This document shows positions 53,350-63,942 of a stretch of DNA of 64,000 bases, piece by piece (within the stretch, counting starts at the first letter, position 1; each line of letters begins with the position of its first letter). The notes under the pieces are model-generated. The model did not search any database. It worked only from the letters and a program-made list of their open reading frames with translations, and was not told where the DNA came from. A program made the translations under genes and the position numbers. The stretch covers positions 5,740,466 to 5,804,465 of the forward strand of contig CM035358.1 in assembly GCA_020137815.1 (NCBI GenBank), in the 5' to 3' direction. The stretch comes from Hormiphora californensis. Taxonomy: Eukaryota > Ctenophora > Tentaculata > Cydippida > Pleurobrachiidae.

Positions 53350-56300
53350 GTAGGGAGTGAGAGTGTGAGAGAAAGAAAAACGGGGACTTGGAAAAACTCG
53401 CGTCGCATTGAAATCCCTTTGACCTTTCTAAGAATTGTATATTTCCCAAGGATTTTTTCTTTTCATGTCCTGGATGATTTACATGGTTATTGGTTTAGTT
53501 TAAACTGTTCGAAGGGCCTTCGCGTGAGATTCTCATTTCTGAACAAGACCAGTAAAGCTGCTACGCGGAGAGAGAACCTTTCTATGTTCTAACCCTCCCT
53601 CAGGCGCCCGAAACACAGTCTAGCCAGACAAAGAGAACCTTGGTAGATTATCTGGTAGAATCTACGCCAGGCTAACAGACTGCTGACCGCGCCTCCTTGT
53701 TGGTATCCTTCATGATAGTTTTACCCAGCCTTTGCATTTTTGTAGAAACCATGACAACTCACCGATGTATTTGAATCGAAAGAGTGACGGTTCTTGAGCA
53801 CCAGGATTTAGTCGAGTGCTCACGTGGAAGACGAGTTCTAGTGTTGGTGTAGCGTAGTGGATTGTGCTGCTTGACTCGTCTCCAGTTCCTGGAATTGTGC
53901 AGGTGGCATTATTTGGTAATATATTTCGGGGTAATATTCTGGTAATATCGGAGTAGCCAGTAAATTTGTCTATAGGGCAGGCTGACCAATATTCTTGCTG
54001 ACGTCTTTCGAGTGATCAAATTTGCTCGCCTATTCTAGTATTCTAGATCTCTATAGAACATAAATCAAGAAAAGGTATTTTGTCAGCGTTAAATTGTCTC
54101 TAAACATTCCTACTGTGGTCTGAGACCCCAATATTCCTACCTTTCCCTATTGTAGGAAGGAACCCCTGAAGATCTTGCCAGTTCATTTCCCACCCTAACC
54201 CACCGACAAAAGCCTCAAACTCAGAACTCCCGATGTTGTTTCCCAGGATTTCATCTCGTTTCTCCTGACCCTTAGCGATGTAAACTAGGCCAAACTTCTG
54301 AATCTCACGGCTGAACGGTTGAGTGAATTAAATTAATTAGAAAGATTAATTAGTTATCACTTATTAAATTATTTCACTATTTATTTACTTATGAAGAAGA
54401 TCGAATTGCTCAAGTTCTGTTGGCCAGTTCTTTGCCCGATCCAATATCTCCATCTGTCTGCCACTTGCACCAAACCTAAGAGAGTTTAATTGACACCATG
54501 GTAACAGGGAGGTGTTGTGGGCATGGTAACAGGAGGTGTTGTGGGCATGGTAACCATGGTAACAGGGAGGTGTTGTGGTCATTATAACCATGGTAACAGG
54601 GGGTGTTTTCTTACCTTTTCTTGAAAGATAGTAGTCCAAGAGCATTGTTAACACTCCTGCTTTGGTGGAATGGTGATGGGCCGGTGAAGAAGGGCGGAGA
54701 ATCATTGGTACTCTCCGGCGTTCCTGCAAATTGTGAAGCCAAATACAGTCGGATCCCGATTTACCGGGATGCTCAGGGGGGGGGGGGGTAATCGGGGTTC
54801 CGGTAAATCAGGGTCCGAATATATAACACAACTATACTTCTTGTTTCCCTATTTATCTTTGATCCAGAATGAGAACTAAAACTTCCAACACATAATTTCA
54901 GTTTAAAACACTATATTTACCCGTCCTACAACACTTACCACATTTTACGCAGTCTGACGTAGAGAACAGCTGTTGCTCCTGCTCAATTCTGTTTAGTAGT
55001 ATGCTGCCTACCTGTGGAGAGAGAGTATTGGGTAGACAGACAGGTAGACATGTAGACAGACAGACATTGTACAGACAGAAAGACAGATTATAGACAGTAC
55101 TTTGTTAGTGCTCTCCGTTTCAGCGGGGGTCCTAAGTTTCCTCCTATTTCTGTATATCGACAACTCTTCCGCCTCGCAGTTCTGATTCACGTACTCGATA
55201 TGCTGAAAGATTAACACATGTTAGATATACATGTTAGATACACACATGTTAGATACACACATGTTAGATATACGTTTCTTTTTCTTCTTTTTGGAGTGTC
55301 GGACTGTCGTCATTGCGATTTGGTCGACACTGGTGTGAGTGCTCGTGAGTGACGATAGATACACTTGTTAGAATGAAACTAGCGCCAAGTGATGCCCATT
55401 TTGGAATAATGGTATTTTCAAATTACTGGGATAGTGGGATTATAGGTAGATTTCCAACCTAGTTTTGTAAACTCAATGGTATAACGGGCTGCTATATACT
55501 TTGTTCTAAGTTCTAACCCTCGCGAAAAGGGGTCGAGCTAGGCAAGCTATACTATTGTGTACTCGGCCCCGGGAGTTTTCCATAGCCTTATAAATTCAAC
55601 TTGATAGGTAACCCGGGTGACGGTAGTTTTCCCCAGGCTTATAAATTCAACTTGATAGGTAACCCGGGTGACGGTAGTTTTCCCCAGGTTTATAAATTCA
55701 ACTTTATAGGTAACTCGGGTGACGGTAGTTTTCCCAAGGCTTATAAATTCAACTTGATACAACTGGTATGGTTTGCGAGATAAATAGCAGCTGTTTATCT
55801 CGCTATCTAACAGCTCCTTCAGACGTCTTTAACGCGGTAATTCTATTGGTTCGAAATGTTTTGGTATGCAGACAACTTACTCTACCGATACACCCTTATA
55901 AGGGTATATCGGTATTCGGTAGATGTGTTGATTGGTTATGTCACCTCTTGCCCAAGTGATATAGTGATAGTGAAACCAATCATACTAACCCTAACAGAGT
56001 GTGTTATAATAAAATACAGAGTGAGCTACTTCATTAGCTCTGCACAGCTTTAACGTTGCCGATCTAATGCGACCCCGTGCAGCTTGTGGTGATTTCTACA
56101 AGTGATACGTGGTTGGGAATTTCCACAAATTACAACATGCTTCGTGCATTGGTTGCTCATCCGCGTTTGCCACCTATATGTTTGGTACCATATTGCCACA
56201 TATTCTCTATGTGTGAGATCGATCTCAGTTGCGCACGACTTCCATCTCTCACATGTGTCCATGTCACCAAGCTCATGGTGACCTGCTAATATACCTCGAA

Positions 56301-59300
56301 AAGCAGGTCACGTCCGGGGCCGTGATCTGATAATATACCTGGTCAATATATATTACCTTGTCCCACCCCTTACTCAACAATTATATTACCTAGTCCAATA
56401 TTCCCAATTCCCCTATTTTTAGTTGAAATTGCTTCCTTGTGTCCAGATTGCTTCCAAATAAGCAATATTAACCTTTTGGGTATTTGGGGGGTATTTGCAA
56501 GATCGGGGCACTATATTACCTGGAAAAGTAGGTCCGCGGGTGGTCGTCTGTTCCTCTCCCGAAGTGTACAGTACTGCTCCGTGGCAGTGAAGTCGATCAT
56601 CTCAAGAGGCTCCTCCCACCTGCCGTCTTCACTCTCAGACACAAGCGTCTTGGCAAGCCACGAGAACCGACCTACAAAGTGAGTTGAGTTGTGTGGCACA
56701 AGGTTGTTTATATGTTCTAACTGCGCAGCTCGCGAAAAGAGGGTCGAGCTAAGCAAGCACAAGGGTGGTGTTCAGTCATAATGGCCACCCACGACGCGTT
56801 CCACGACGCGTCCAATCATTGAATGTCAGTGGACTGCGCGTCGTAGGCTTTATGCGGGCGGCCAAAATGGCGGAGCACCACTGGGTAACGTTAGCTTTGG
56901 TTACGAAGTTACCCCTCCCTTGCTATAGCGCACGAAGGTCACGAGGCGACCTGAGCTGAGGGTTTATTTCGTAACCAATGGGTAACTGCACAGGTGTCAG
57001 GTGATTTGGATTTATCCTAGTCGCCTAATTGCTAGGATTTTTTTGCGTTTACAGGTGGTCTAAACGACTTAACGACGACGATTTCCAAATTCAACTACGA
57101 GAAAATCTAGGGATAATTAACCACACTATAAGAGGCACCCACGTGCTTCGTTTTCTTACCTGCTAGACTGCGACAGACTAGGCACCCCATGTGCTTCGTT
57201 TTCTTACCTGCTAGATTGCGACAGACTAGGCACTCCATGTGCTTCGTTTTCTTACCTGCTAGATTGCGACAGACTAGGCACCCCATGTGCTTCGTTTTCT
57301 TACCTGCTAGATTGCGACAGACTAGGCACCCCATGTGCTTCGTTTTCTTACCGGCTAGATTGCGACAGACTAGGCACCCCATGTGCTTCGTTTTCTTACC
57401 TGCTAGATTGCGACAGACTAGGCACCCCATGTGCTTCGTTTTCTTACCTGCTAGACTGCGACAGACTAGGCACCCCATGTGCTTCGTTTTCTTACCTGCT
57501 AGATTGCGACAGACTAGGCACCCCATGTGCTTCGTTTTCTTACCTGCTAGATTGCGACAGACTAGGCACCCCATGTGCTTCGTTTTCTTACCTGCTAGAT
57601 TGCGACAGACTAGGCACCCCATGTGCTTCGTTTTCTTACCTGCTAGATTGCGACAGACTATGCACCCCATGTGCTTCGTTTTCTTACCTGCTAGATTGCG
57701 ACAGACTAGGCACCCCATGTGCTTCGTTTTCTTACCTGCTAGACTGCGACAGACTAGGCACCCCATGTGCTTCGTTTTCTTACCTGCTAGATTGCGACAG
57801 ACTAGGCACCCCATGTGCTTCGTTTTCTTACCTGCTAGATTGCGACAGACTAGGCACCCCATGTGCTTCGTTTTCTTACCTGCTAGATTGCGACAGACTA
57901 GGCACCCCATGTGCTTCGTTTTCTTACCTGCTAGATTGCGACAGACTAGGCACCCCATGTGCTTCGTTTTCTTACCTGCTAGATTGCGACAGACTAGGCA
58001 CCCCATGTGCTTCGTTTTCTTACCTGCTAGATTGCGACAGACTATGCACCCCATGTGCTTCGTTTTCTTACCTGCTAGATTGCGACAGATTAGGCACCCC
58101 ATGTGCTTCGTTTTCTTACCGGCTAGATTGCGACAGACTACGCAACCCATGTGCTTCGTTTTCTTACCGGCTAGATTGCGACAGACTAGGCACCCGGCCA
58201 TGTGCTTCGTTTTCTTACCGGCTAGATTGCGACAGACTAGGCACCCGGCCATGTGCTTCGTTTTCTTACCGGCTAGATTGCGACAGACTAGGCACCCGGC
58301 CATGTGCTTCGTTTTCTTACCGGCTAGATTGCGACAGATTATCCTACTGAATCCGGGTTGGTGGTCAAAGCTGGAAAGGGGAACAGTCGCATCCCTTGGT
58401 ACACCGAGCCCTAACTCAACCTGATGATGATGATATGTGGTTACCATGGTTATTGGGTAACAAAGATGAATGGTCGCTATAATGGTTGCCATGGCAACTA
58501 GTTGTTTTTACCTGTGTAATTATTGTTGAATCATCCATGATCAACATCTGTAAGTCTCGCTCAGGATCAAAAAGCCCCATCTCCTTATCACTGACAGGGA
58601 TGGAATTATAGGGTCTGTAATGTAAATGTCTCTAATATACATGTCTCTAATATGTAAATGTTATATTATAGCCGGTATTTTTTTACAAATTGAGTCTCTT
58701 GGGGGATATTTAAATTAAGTTCATAGATTTATTGCTAGGGTAAAACAGCGGTTTGAATAATATCGAACTATGTCACTGGCTAGACGAGCACCCAAGTAGT
58801 ACTTGAAGCACTGAGTACCCTGACCAGGAACCGACCGAATCAGGAAATACTGGTCCCTGATTGCCTGATAACCAGTCACGTGACCTAAATAACGAGTTCT
58901 GCTTGGTTGTTTACTTGTTTCGGTCGGTTCCTGACCCTGACCCAAGAGAACGTATTATCTTACTGATGTTTAGCCTAACTGCTATGCCCTCCTATACCCA
59001 ATTATTGCAATAATTCCCTCTCTCTTTCCCGAGAGAGACATGTGCAAGAGGTTTTTCCCTAGAAGGAGGTCCCACGTTATTCGAGTTACCCCTTTGACAA
59101 ATGGTTTTTCTTGTAATATTTTGAATATTCAACAAAGCTAAACGTTATAGGAACCGACCGACACAAGTAAACAACCAATCAGAACTCGTTATTTAGGTCA
59201 CGTGACTGGTTATTAGCCAACCAGGGACCAGTATTTCCTGATTCGCTCAGTTCCTGCTAAACGTTCAAATTGCCTTTTTCCGTTGTGTTTCTTTAGAAGT

Positions 59301-59495
59301 CAAGATGAAGATCGTTCTAATATAAAGAACTTATAAGCTGACAATTCGATCTTCCAGTACTTTTACTCATTAGTACTAGTACTGAATCTCCAAATTAGAT
59401 TAGAGATTTAGCCGATGGTAGTTTGTTAGAAGTGTTTAGTGTCATATTCGAATCTTCTCAGTTGTCAGGCAAACCCCAGTCTAGTATCCAAATAA

Positions 59496-59539
<44 letters not shown>

Positions 59540-62500
59540 TAGAGAGAGAAAGATAGAGAGAGCCTCGGTAGATAAAAAGCGTCAGCAACTTCTGTCTCAG
59601 GGATTTCTTACTGAATACTGCCATTTCATTTTTGTTCTAACGTTCTAAAGAATTAATTTGAAGAGATGCCGGTAAAAGTGCTCGACAGTGTTACCTGAAG
59701 CTTGATTTATAGTTCCATAGAAATATAATTAAATTTCTCAGCTAAAAACTCTAGTCTCGATTCATACTTACTGATTATCATTATAACCTAATATAAGCTC
59801 ATACCTACTGATTATTATAACTTACTGATCGTCAGAAGGCTCTGACAAACTTGTTTCTCTTTGTAACTTACTGATTGGCTTGTTTTCTGCATTTATACTC
59901 GTAGACCATACTGGAGGAGTAATCGGGACCACCCACCAATGGGAACTGATGGTACCTGAGAGAGAGAGAACAGAACGTTATACATGGCTGTAATGTCGGT
60001 TCGGAGAGTGCAGTCTAGTCTTTTGTGAGATAAAGCTAGAAAGAGAGATCGATAGATCAGAGAGATTTGAGTCGCATGACACTGTGTTTTAATTATTCAA
60101 AGAGAGACAAATAAAAACAGTATCTTTATTTTTTGAACAGTCAGAGTAATACTCTGTTCAAGAAATAAAGATATATTGTTTTTATTTGTCTCTCTTTGAA
60201 TCATACTCTGGGTATGTCATTGTCAAGTAACATGAATTATATTTTTTAGCTGATGGTTTGACTTAAATCAGTATTGATTGACTAGTGTTCAGACTTTCAC
60301 AAGTAAACAACCAATCAGAACTCGTCATTTAGGTCACGTGTCTGGTTATCAGCCAATCAGGGACCAGTATTTCCTGATTAGGTCGGTTCCTGGTTCAGGC
60401 TGTCTCAACTTGATCAAGTGCTGTCAGAGCATTGGCCAATTGACAGATCAAGTGGCCTCTTACCTTTGGCATAGAATAAGAAGAGCCATTTCTGCACACG
60501 CTTGTACACTATTCTTCTTGGGCACGAGGTAGGGTATTGAACTATCTAGGGATAGGAAATTATAGTCACTATACTAAATTTATTACCATAAATACTAAAA
60601 ACTCCAAGTCGTTACCATGGTTACCATGGTCACCATGGTAACGACCATGGTTACCATGGTAACGGTAGATTCGCAAACTCACCGATTGACTGTCCCTGAT
60701 CTGATGCTATGACGACCTCTTCCAGCACTGAAATACCATGTTCCTTCAGCAGGATATCTCTGGCAAACTTGCAACTAGACACATCTTGTGGCGGCTTGTT
60801 CAGGGCGATCAATTGAAGTGCCTGAAGTGGTTACCATGCATTAGTAACCATGGTTACCATATGGTTACCATAGTGGTATTTAATTAATTAAGCAATGTTG
60901 TACATATCTTTATTACCACTGCAGCTTCATGCTGGTATTACCCAGACCCTTTTTTGGTATTGTCCCTTATTTGTTCATTACAGTAACGCAAGCATGCTAA
61001 CGCAAATCTGGGTGAGGGGCAGTGCCATTTATTTTTTCCTGCCTGTGAATGCCGAAGGCATTTACCCAAATAGGACTTTTCGATGATTTTATTTTGTTCA
61101 AACTTCAAACCCTTTCGGCGAGAGCAAGGCAAATTAATCTTCAAACATACGTTGTTTTAATATGTGTTAATATACGTAACATGTGATAAATTAACTTGTC
61201 TTCTCCAGTTTATAGTTTTGATGAACAGTATTGGCGTTCTGTTGACGATTATCATGTTCTTACTAGCGGCAGGTACGTTACTGGGGTTGAATTTTTCAAA
61301 ATCAAAAAGTTCAGCCCCCATCCGGTATTTGTTCAATTGTGCTCCCTTTTAGTTTTATCTGATGACTGACGATATGCCCAAAATAAACTTCTCTCCTACC
61401 CAGGAAGTTGTCCCCTCACCCATCTAATCTCTATAATATTTCCCCCAGGAAGTTGTCCCCCTCACCCATCTAATGTCTATAATATTTCCCCCAGGAAGTT
61501 GTCCCCATTTAATCTCTATAATATTTCCCCAGGAAGTTGCCCCCCAGGTGAAATGCTCTGTAAAAACTGCTCCACGTTTTCCTGCCTCAAATGCAAACCC
61601 GGAACCTTCTCACACTCAAGTACTAATCAAACAAAAAATTACATTTTTAGATATCTCCTTTTTGGTTTATTTTCGTTAAATGGTCTATCATTGATCCTAA
61701 AAACTGCCCTTCTCTCATCAAAATACCAAGGAAGCTATTTCCGTCTTTATAAGCTGTCTAATATGCTAACGAGTTTTTATCGACCCAGGGACCTATATCA
61801 CCACAGTAGCATCCTTCCTATTAACGTTGTAATCCCTATAGGGACGTGTAAGGCGTGCCCTGCCGGGTACTGGTCGGGTGTAGTCGGATCCCTGAGTTGT
61901 ACCCCCTGCTCCACCAATACCTATACAGACATCCCGGGCAGTATAGAGTGTAAATCATGCCCTCCCGATACAACCACCAGTGGACAAAATGCAACTGTAA
62001 GTGGCATGATGGTGCGGATATCCACCTGTTTTAGCGCGGCTATTTACCGTGCCAATGGAGACATCTCTGCGCAACTTTTTGATCAGGGTGTCACACTGTA
62101 TATAAGACTGATCTATTAAACTGTAGCTTCTTGGTGGCACCCATCTACTTCCCCTCCCTCTCAGAGGTGTATACCGTCTTTTGTAACTATAAATTCCCCT
62201 TCCCTCTCATTGGTACATATTAACTTCATGTTTTGTAACTAATTCCCCTCCCTTTCAAGAGATGTATACCGTGTTCAGAATATCAGAACAAGCAGGAGGA
62301 ATTGTTCTACCTAGACAACTACCACACCCATACCTGTTCAGTCCAAACTAGCCCCATAAGGGTAACCATAGGTACGTGACTTAATTATATGTACGTGACG
62401 TCAGATATAGTAGACATGTTAACCATATTTAAGTAGGTACGTGACGTCAAATAGTACACGTGACAACTATTATAGTTGTCACAATATGTCACCTAGGCCG

Positions 62501-63942
62501 AACTAAGTATAATAGTTAGGTACTACAATTTGTACGGCTCTTTACCCGGCCGACTTCTTACCACATAATATGTTTCTAATATGCGTTAAATTATTTATGA
62601 TTTAAAACTCTCCATCACTCTCAGGTACTATTCTGGCGTGTTTTGCGCCCTTGGTACTGCTAGCAGGTATAGCGTACGTATTAGTATGGAGATACAAAGA
62701 CTCAATAATGAATGCCTTGAAGAAACTACCCGGAACGGAAAATACACCAGAAAATAGGGTATGATATAAGAGCGCTTTGGGGCGTTTTCCCTGTTCTCCT
62801 TCAAGGAGTCACAATCTTACATGACAGTGATCTCTCTCTCCTAGTTAAAGTAACAAACTCCCCGTCCCCTGTGCACACTGCACATGGTGCTCTTAATCTT
62901 ACATGACAGTGATCTCTCTCCTAGTTAAAGTAACAAACTCCCCGTCCCCTGTGCACACTGCACATGACAGTGATCTCTCTCCTAGTTAAAGTAACAAACT
63001 CCCCGTCCCCTGTGCACACATGGTACTCTTATAATTGTACACGTGAGCTGACTCGGTGGGCGATGCAGGCTCCATTTCTTTACCATTAAACTCGATTGGG
63101 AAATTCTATTCATCCCCCCCCCCCCCAGAGTCCAGACTACGAAACCATGCAGTTATAATGCTGGCTTTTCCATCCTTAAACATCCTTTTTCATTCTCTTT
63201 TTCCGTTTATTCCGAGTCATTTTTAACCGATTTTCCACCAACCAGGTCTCAGAGAATTACGTTTAGCTAAGAGTAGTTTAACCAACTTTGGGAAAATGTG
63301 ACCAGACAGTGTCTTGTTAGGCAGTCAATATGTACCTAAGGGTTACTCAACCCCCCCTCTCTCTCTCTCATCGACAGAGGATGGGGATGAGCCGGTTCAG
63401 TTCTTCCATGAAGTAAGGAAGTTTGAATTAGACAATTTTACACAGAACTATATTCATAAAGCGGGTGAGGTGAACATTGGACTTCTACGTCTAATCAATA
63501 TGCTCAAGGGAGCTACATGAGGATTGAGATGTATTCTAGGGCAGAACGAAGGAGTGTACAGCAGTGTTCTGCCTATAAATATTACAGATGTTTGTATCAA
63601 TTGTGAAGGGACAAAGAGCTGGTCGAGACAACTGATCAGAAGTTACATATGATTTAGGACATTGTTTAGGTAATTTATTATACTGAGTCATATTCATGTG
63701 ACTATTATATGTCAATGTGGTTATATATTTCATTAAAATTTTAATTAACTTAATTAATTAATTAATTAATTAATTAATTAACTTAATTAATTAATTAATT
63801 AATTAATTAATTAATTAATTACCTTGAAGACGTTCTTGAGGAGGGTTGTGTATTGATCCTGACAGTTTTCACTGTGAATATCAGAGGGAATAAACAAAAC
63901 CCACTCAATCAGTGTCCAGATCGTTATCGCTACTATCGAATC
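48971..63942 (-). CDS. RALGAPA1: Ral GTPase-activating protein subunit alpha, C-terminal 16 exons (5'-partial)
   Basis: Catalytic subunit of the RalGAP complex, which stimulates GTP hydrolysis by RalA/B. Exons in transcript order: 63942-63823, 60821-60683, 59955-59826, 58614-58512, 58420-58321, 56671-56520, 55202-55101, 55011-54939, 54723-54615, 54475-54389, 54310-54141, 53888-53763, 52668-52527, 52364-52204, 49451-49368, 49074-48971; phases fit and total 633 codons plus stop. Visible: IWTLIEWVLFIPS (HEAT-like region), DLQMLIMDDSTIITQ and CRNLAGRFSWL (as in the family's VLNNTTLVS / RDLSGKYSW), then the Rap/Ran-GAP domain: FEAFVGGLGWEMNW, ELVFHVSTRL, the GNDYVIVVWSEHNR loop holding the catalytic asparagine, YIIIVVYPNPD, GPLFDGALV and KTCINASRQ. 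Exon 59955-59826 uses the second of several tandem donors, because only that donor keeps frame. A human segment near HLVNHLGHYP was not found. Paralogue 1 versus 2 cannot be told. Confidence 0.93.
49480..49655. mobile_element. TTGGTTAC...GTCACCCC-type MITE
   Basis: AACTTGGTTACTATAAGTCA at the left and ATTTCATAACCAAG at the right, with CACCCCTAT inside each end; related to elements at 46783-47358, 56888-56975 and a fragment near 42600. In a RalGAP-alpha intron. Confidence 0.55.
49887..50383. mobile_element. Inverted-repeat element CACTATGGGGTCAA...
   Basis: Ends CACTATGGGGTCAATTCCGG and complement ...TTTTGACCCCATAGTG; CATGG flanks both sides as a possible 5-bp duplication. About 500 bp, no ORF. 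In a RalGAP-alpha intron. Confidence 0.75.
50554..50645 (+). mobile_element. hAT-like MITE copy 6
   Basis: CAGGAACCGACCAATCAG to GGTCGGTTCCTG with a perfect 8-bp target duplication CTCCACTA. Confidence 0.92.
52090..52198 (+). mobile_element. hAT-like MITE copy 7 at a RalGAP-alpha splice donor
   Basis: Full-length copy; 8-bp target duplication CTCACATC at 52082-52089 and 52199-52206. The right duplication covers the last three exon bases and first five intron bases of RalGAP-alpha exon 52364-52204. Confidence 0.92.
52675..53075. repeat. GA/CT-rich low-complexity tract
   Basis: GA-rich then CT/CTCG-rich sequence just downstream of the acceptor side of RalGAP-alpha exon 52668-52527. Arg/Glu and Ser/Leu ORFs here are artefacts. 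Confidence 0.9.
53264..53347. repeat. (GA)n microsatellite
   Basis: Pure GA tract in a RalGAP-alpha intron. Confidence 0.95.
54494..54605. repeat. ACCATGGTAACAGGGAGGTG minisatellite
   Basis: About four irregular units of CATGGTAACAGGGAGGTGTT plus GTGG in the 138-bp RalGAP-alpha intron between exons 54723-54615 and 54475-54389. Confidence 0.85.
54746..54820. repeat. ACAGTCGGATCCCGATTTAC repeat with poly-G
   Basis: Inverted ends (CGGATCCCGATTTACCGG / CCGGTAAATCAGGGTCCG) around a poly-G run; the same family as 17000-17130. Probable small MITE in a RalGAP-alpha intron. Confidence 0.65.
55570..55762. repeat. 53-bp minisatellite
   Basis: Four units of TAGGTAACCCGGGTGACGGT plus AGTTTTCCCCAGGCTTATAAATTCAACTTGA-type sequence. 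In a RalGAP-alpha intron, not touching an exon. Confidence 0.9.
56888..56980. mobile_element. Small MITE, TTGGTTACGAAGTTACCCCT ends
   Basis: Left end TTGGTTACGAAGTTACCCCT, right end AGGGTTTATTTCGTAACCAA; about 90 bp. Same family as the inner element at 46783-47358. Confidence 0.7.
57135..58320. repeat. 48-bp minisatellite spanning a RalGAP-alpha splice donor, about 25 units
   Basis: On the gene strand each unit runs GTAAGAAAACGAAGCACATG ... GTCGCAATCTAGCAG, i.e. exon end (coding CRNLA) plus donor. The native junction is at 58321; the three nearest units are 51 bp. Unit length is a codon multiple and stop-free on both strands, producing 411- and 461-codon artefact ORFs. Confidence 0.97.
58825..58933 (-). 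mobile_element. hAT-like MITE copy 8
   Basis: CAGGAACCGACCGAATCAGG to TTTCGGTCGGTTCCTG, perfect 8-bp target duplication ACCCTGAC. Confidence 0.93.
59148..59256 (+). mobile_element. hAT-like MITE copy 9
   Basis: Full-length but with a mutated first base; CTAAACGT lies just outside both ends, with two or three extra bases at the left. Confidence 0.85.
59506..59562. repeat. (GA)n microsatellite
   Basis: Impure GA tract in a RalGAP-alpha intron. Confidence 0.9.
60094..60202. mobile_element. Short foldback element
   Basis: ATTCAAAGAGAGACAAATAA at the left pairs with its complement at the right, about 40-bp arms. In a RalGAP-alpha intron. Confidence 0.8.
60293..60392 (+). mobile_element. hAT-like MITE copy 10, left end decayed
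   Basis: Core and right end intact (GGTCACGTG, GGTCGGTTCCTG); left terminus replaced. GTTCAG lies on both sides as the remains of a target duplication. Confidence 0.8.
61221..63158 (+). CDS. Cysteine-rich single-pass membrane protein, nested gene
   Basis: Exons 61221-61272, 61533-61619, 61842-61996, 62260-62371, 62625-62758, 63129-63158; phases fit, 189 residues. Signal peptide MNSIGVLLTIIMFLLAA; extracellular C-x2-C-rich repeats like the GCC2/GCC3 (ephrin-receptor-like, TNFR-like) type: CPPGEMLCKNC, CLKCKPGTFS, CKACPAGYWSG, CTPCSTNTYTDIPGSIEC, CPPDTTTSGQ, CIPCSEYQNKQEEL; then one transmembrane helix (LACFAPLVLLAGIAYVLVW) and a short tail ending SPDYETMQL with a possible tyrosine motif YETM. 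Lies entirely inside the RalGAP-alpha intron 60822-63822 on the other strand. Acceptors of exons 2 and 4 are duplicated. An alternative last exon 63380-63520 would give a longer tail. No orthologue named; ligand unknown. Confidence 0.75.
62813..63023. repeat. Tandem repeat, three units of about 65-80 bp
   Basis: Units share ATGACAGTGATCTCTCTC, CCTAGTTAAAGTAACAAACT and CCCCGTCCCCTGTGCACAC. In the last intron of the nested gene. Confidence 0.92.
63380..63520 (+). CDS. Possible alternative last exon of the nested gene
   Basis: Open frame after an acceptor-like TCGACAGAG, in phase with exon 62625-62758, encoding DGDEPVQFFHEVRKFELDNF and ending LLRLINMLKGAT before TGA at 63518-63520. Protein-like composition, but not recognised. 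Could equally be a separate partial gene. Confidence 0.4.
   Translation, partial: DGDEPVQFFHEVRKFELDNFTQNYIHKAGEVNIGLLRLINMLKGAT
63746..63822. repeat. (TTAA/ATTA)n microsatellite
   Basis: AATT/TTAA repeats directly abutting the donor of RalGAP-alpha exon 63942-63823. Confidence 0.93.

Noticed and set aside
57107-58492. 411- and 461-codon repeat ORFs on both strands
   Set aside because: They result from a stop-free 48-bp repeat; only the exon 58321-58420 part is clearly coding.
58730-58830. Extra RalGAP-alpha exon encoding CFKYYLGARLASDIVRYY
   Set aside because: Protein-like, but it ends in a stop, abuts a MITE and is not needed once the 59826 donor is used.
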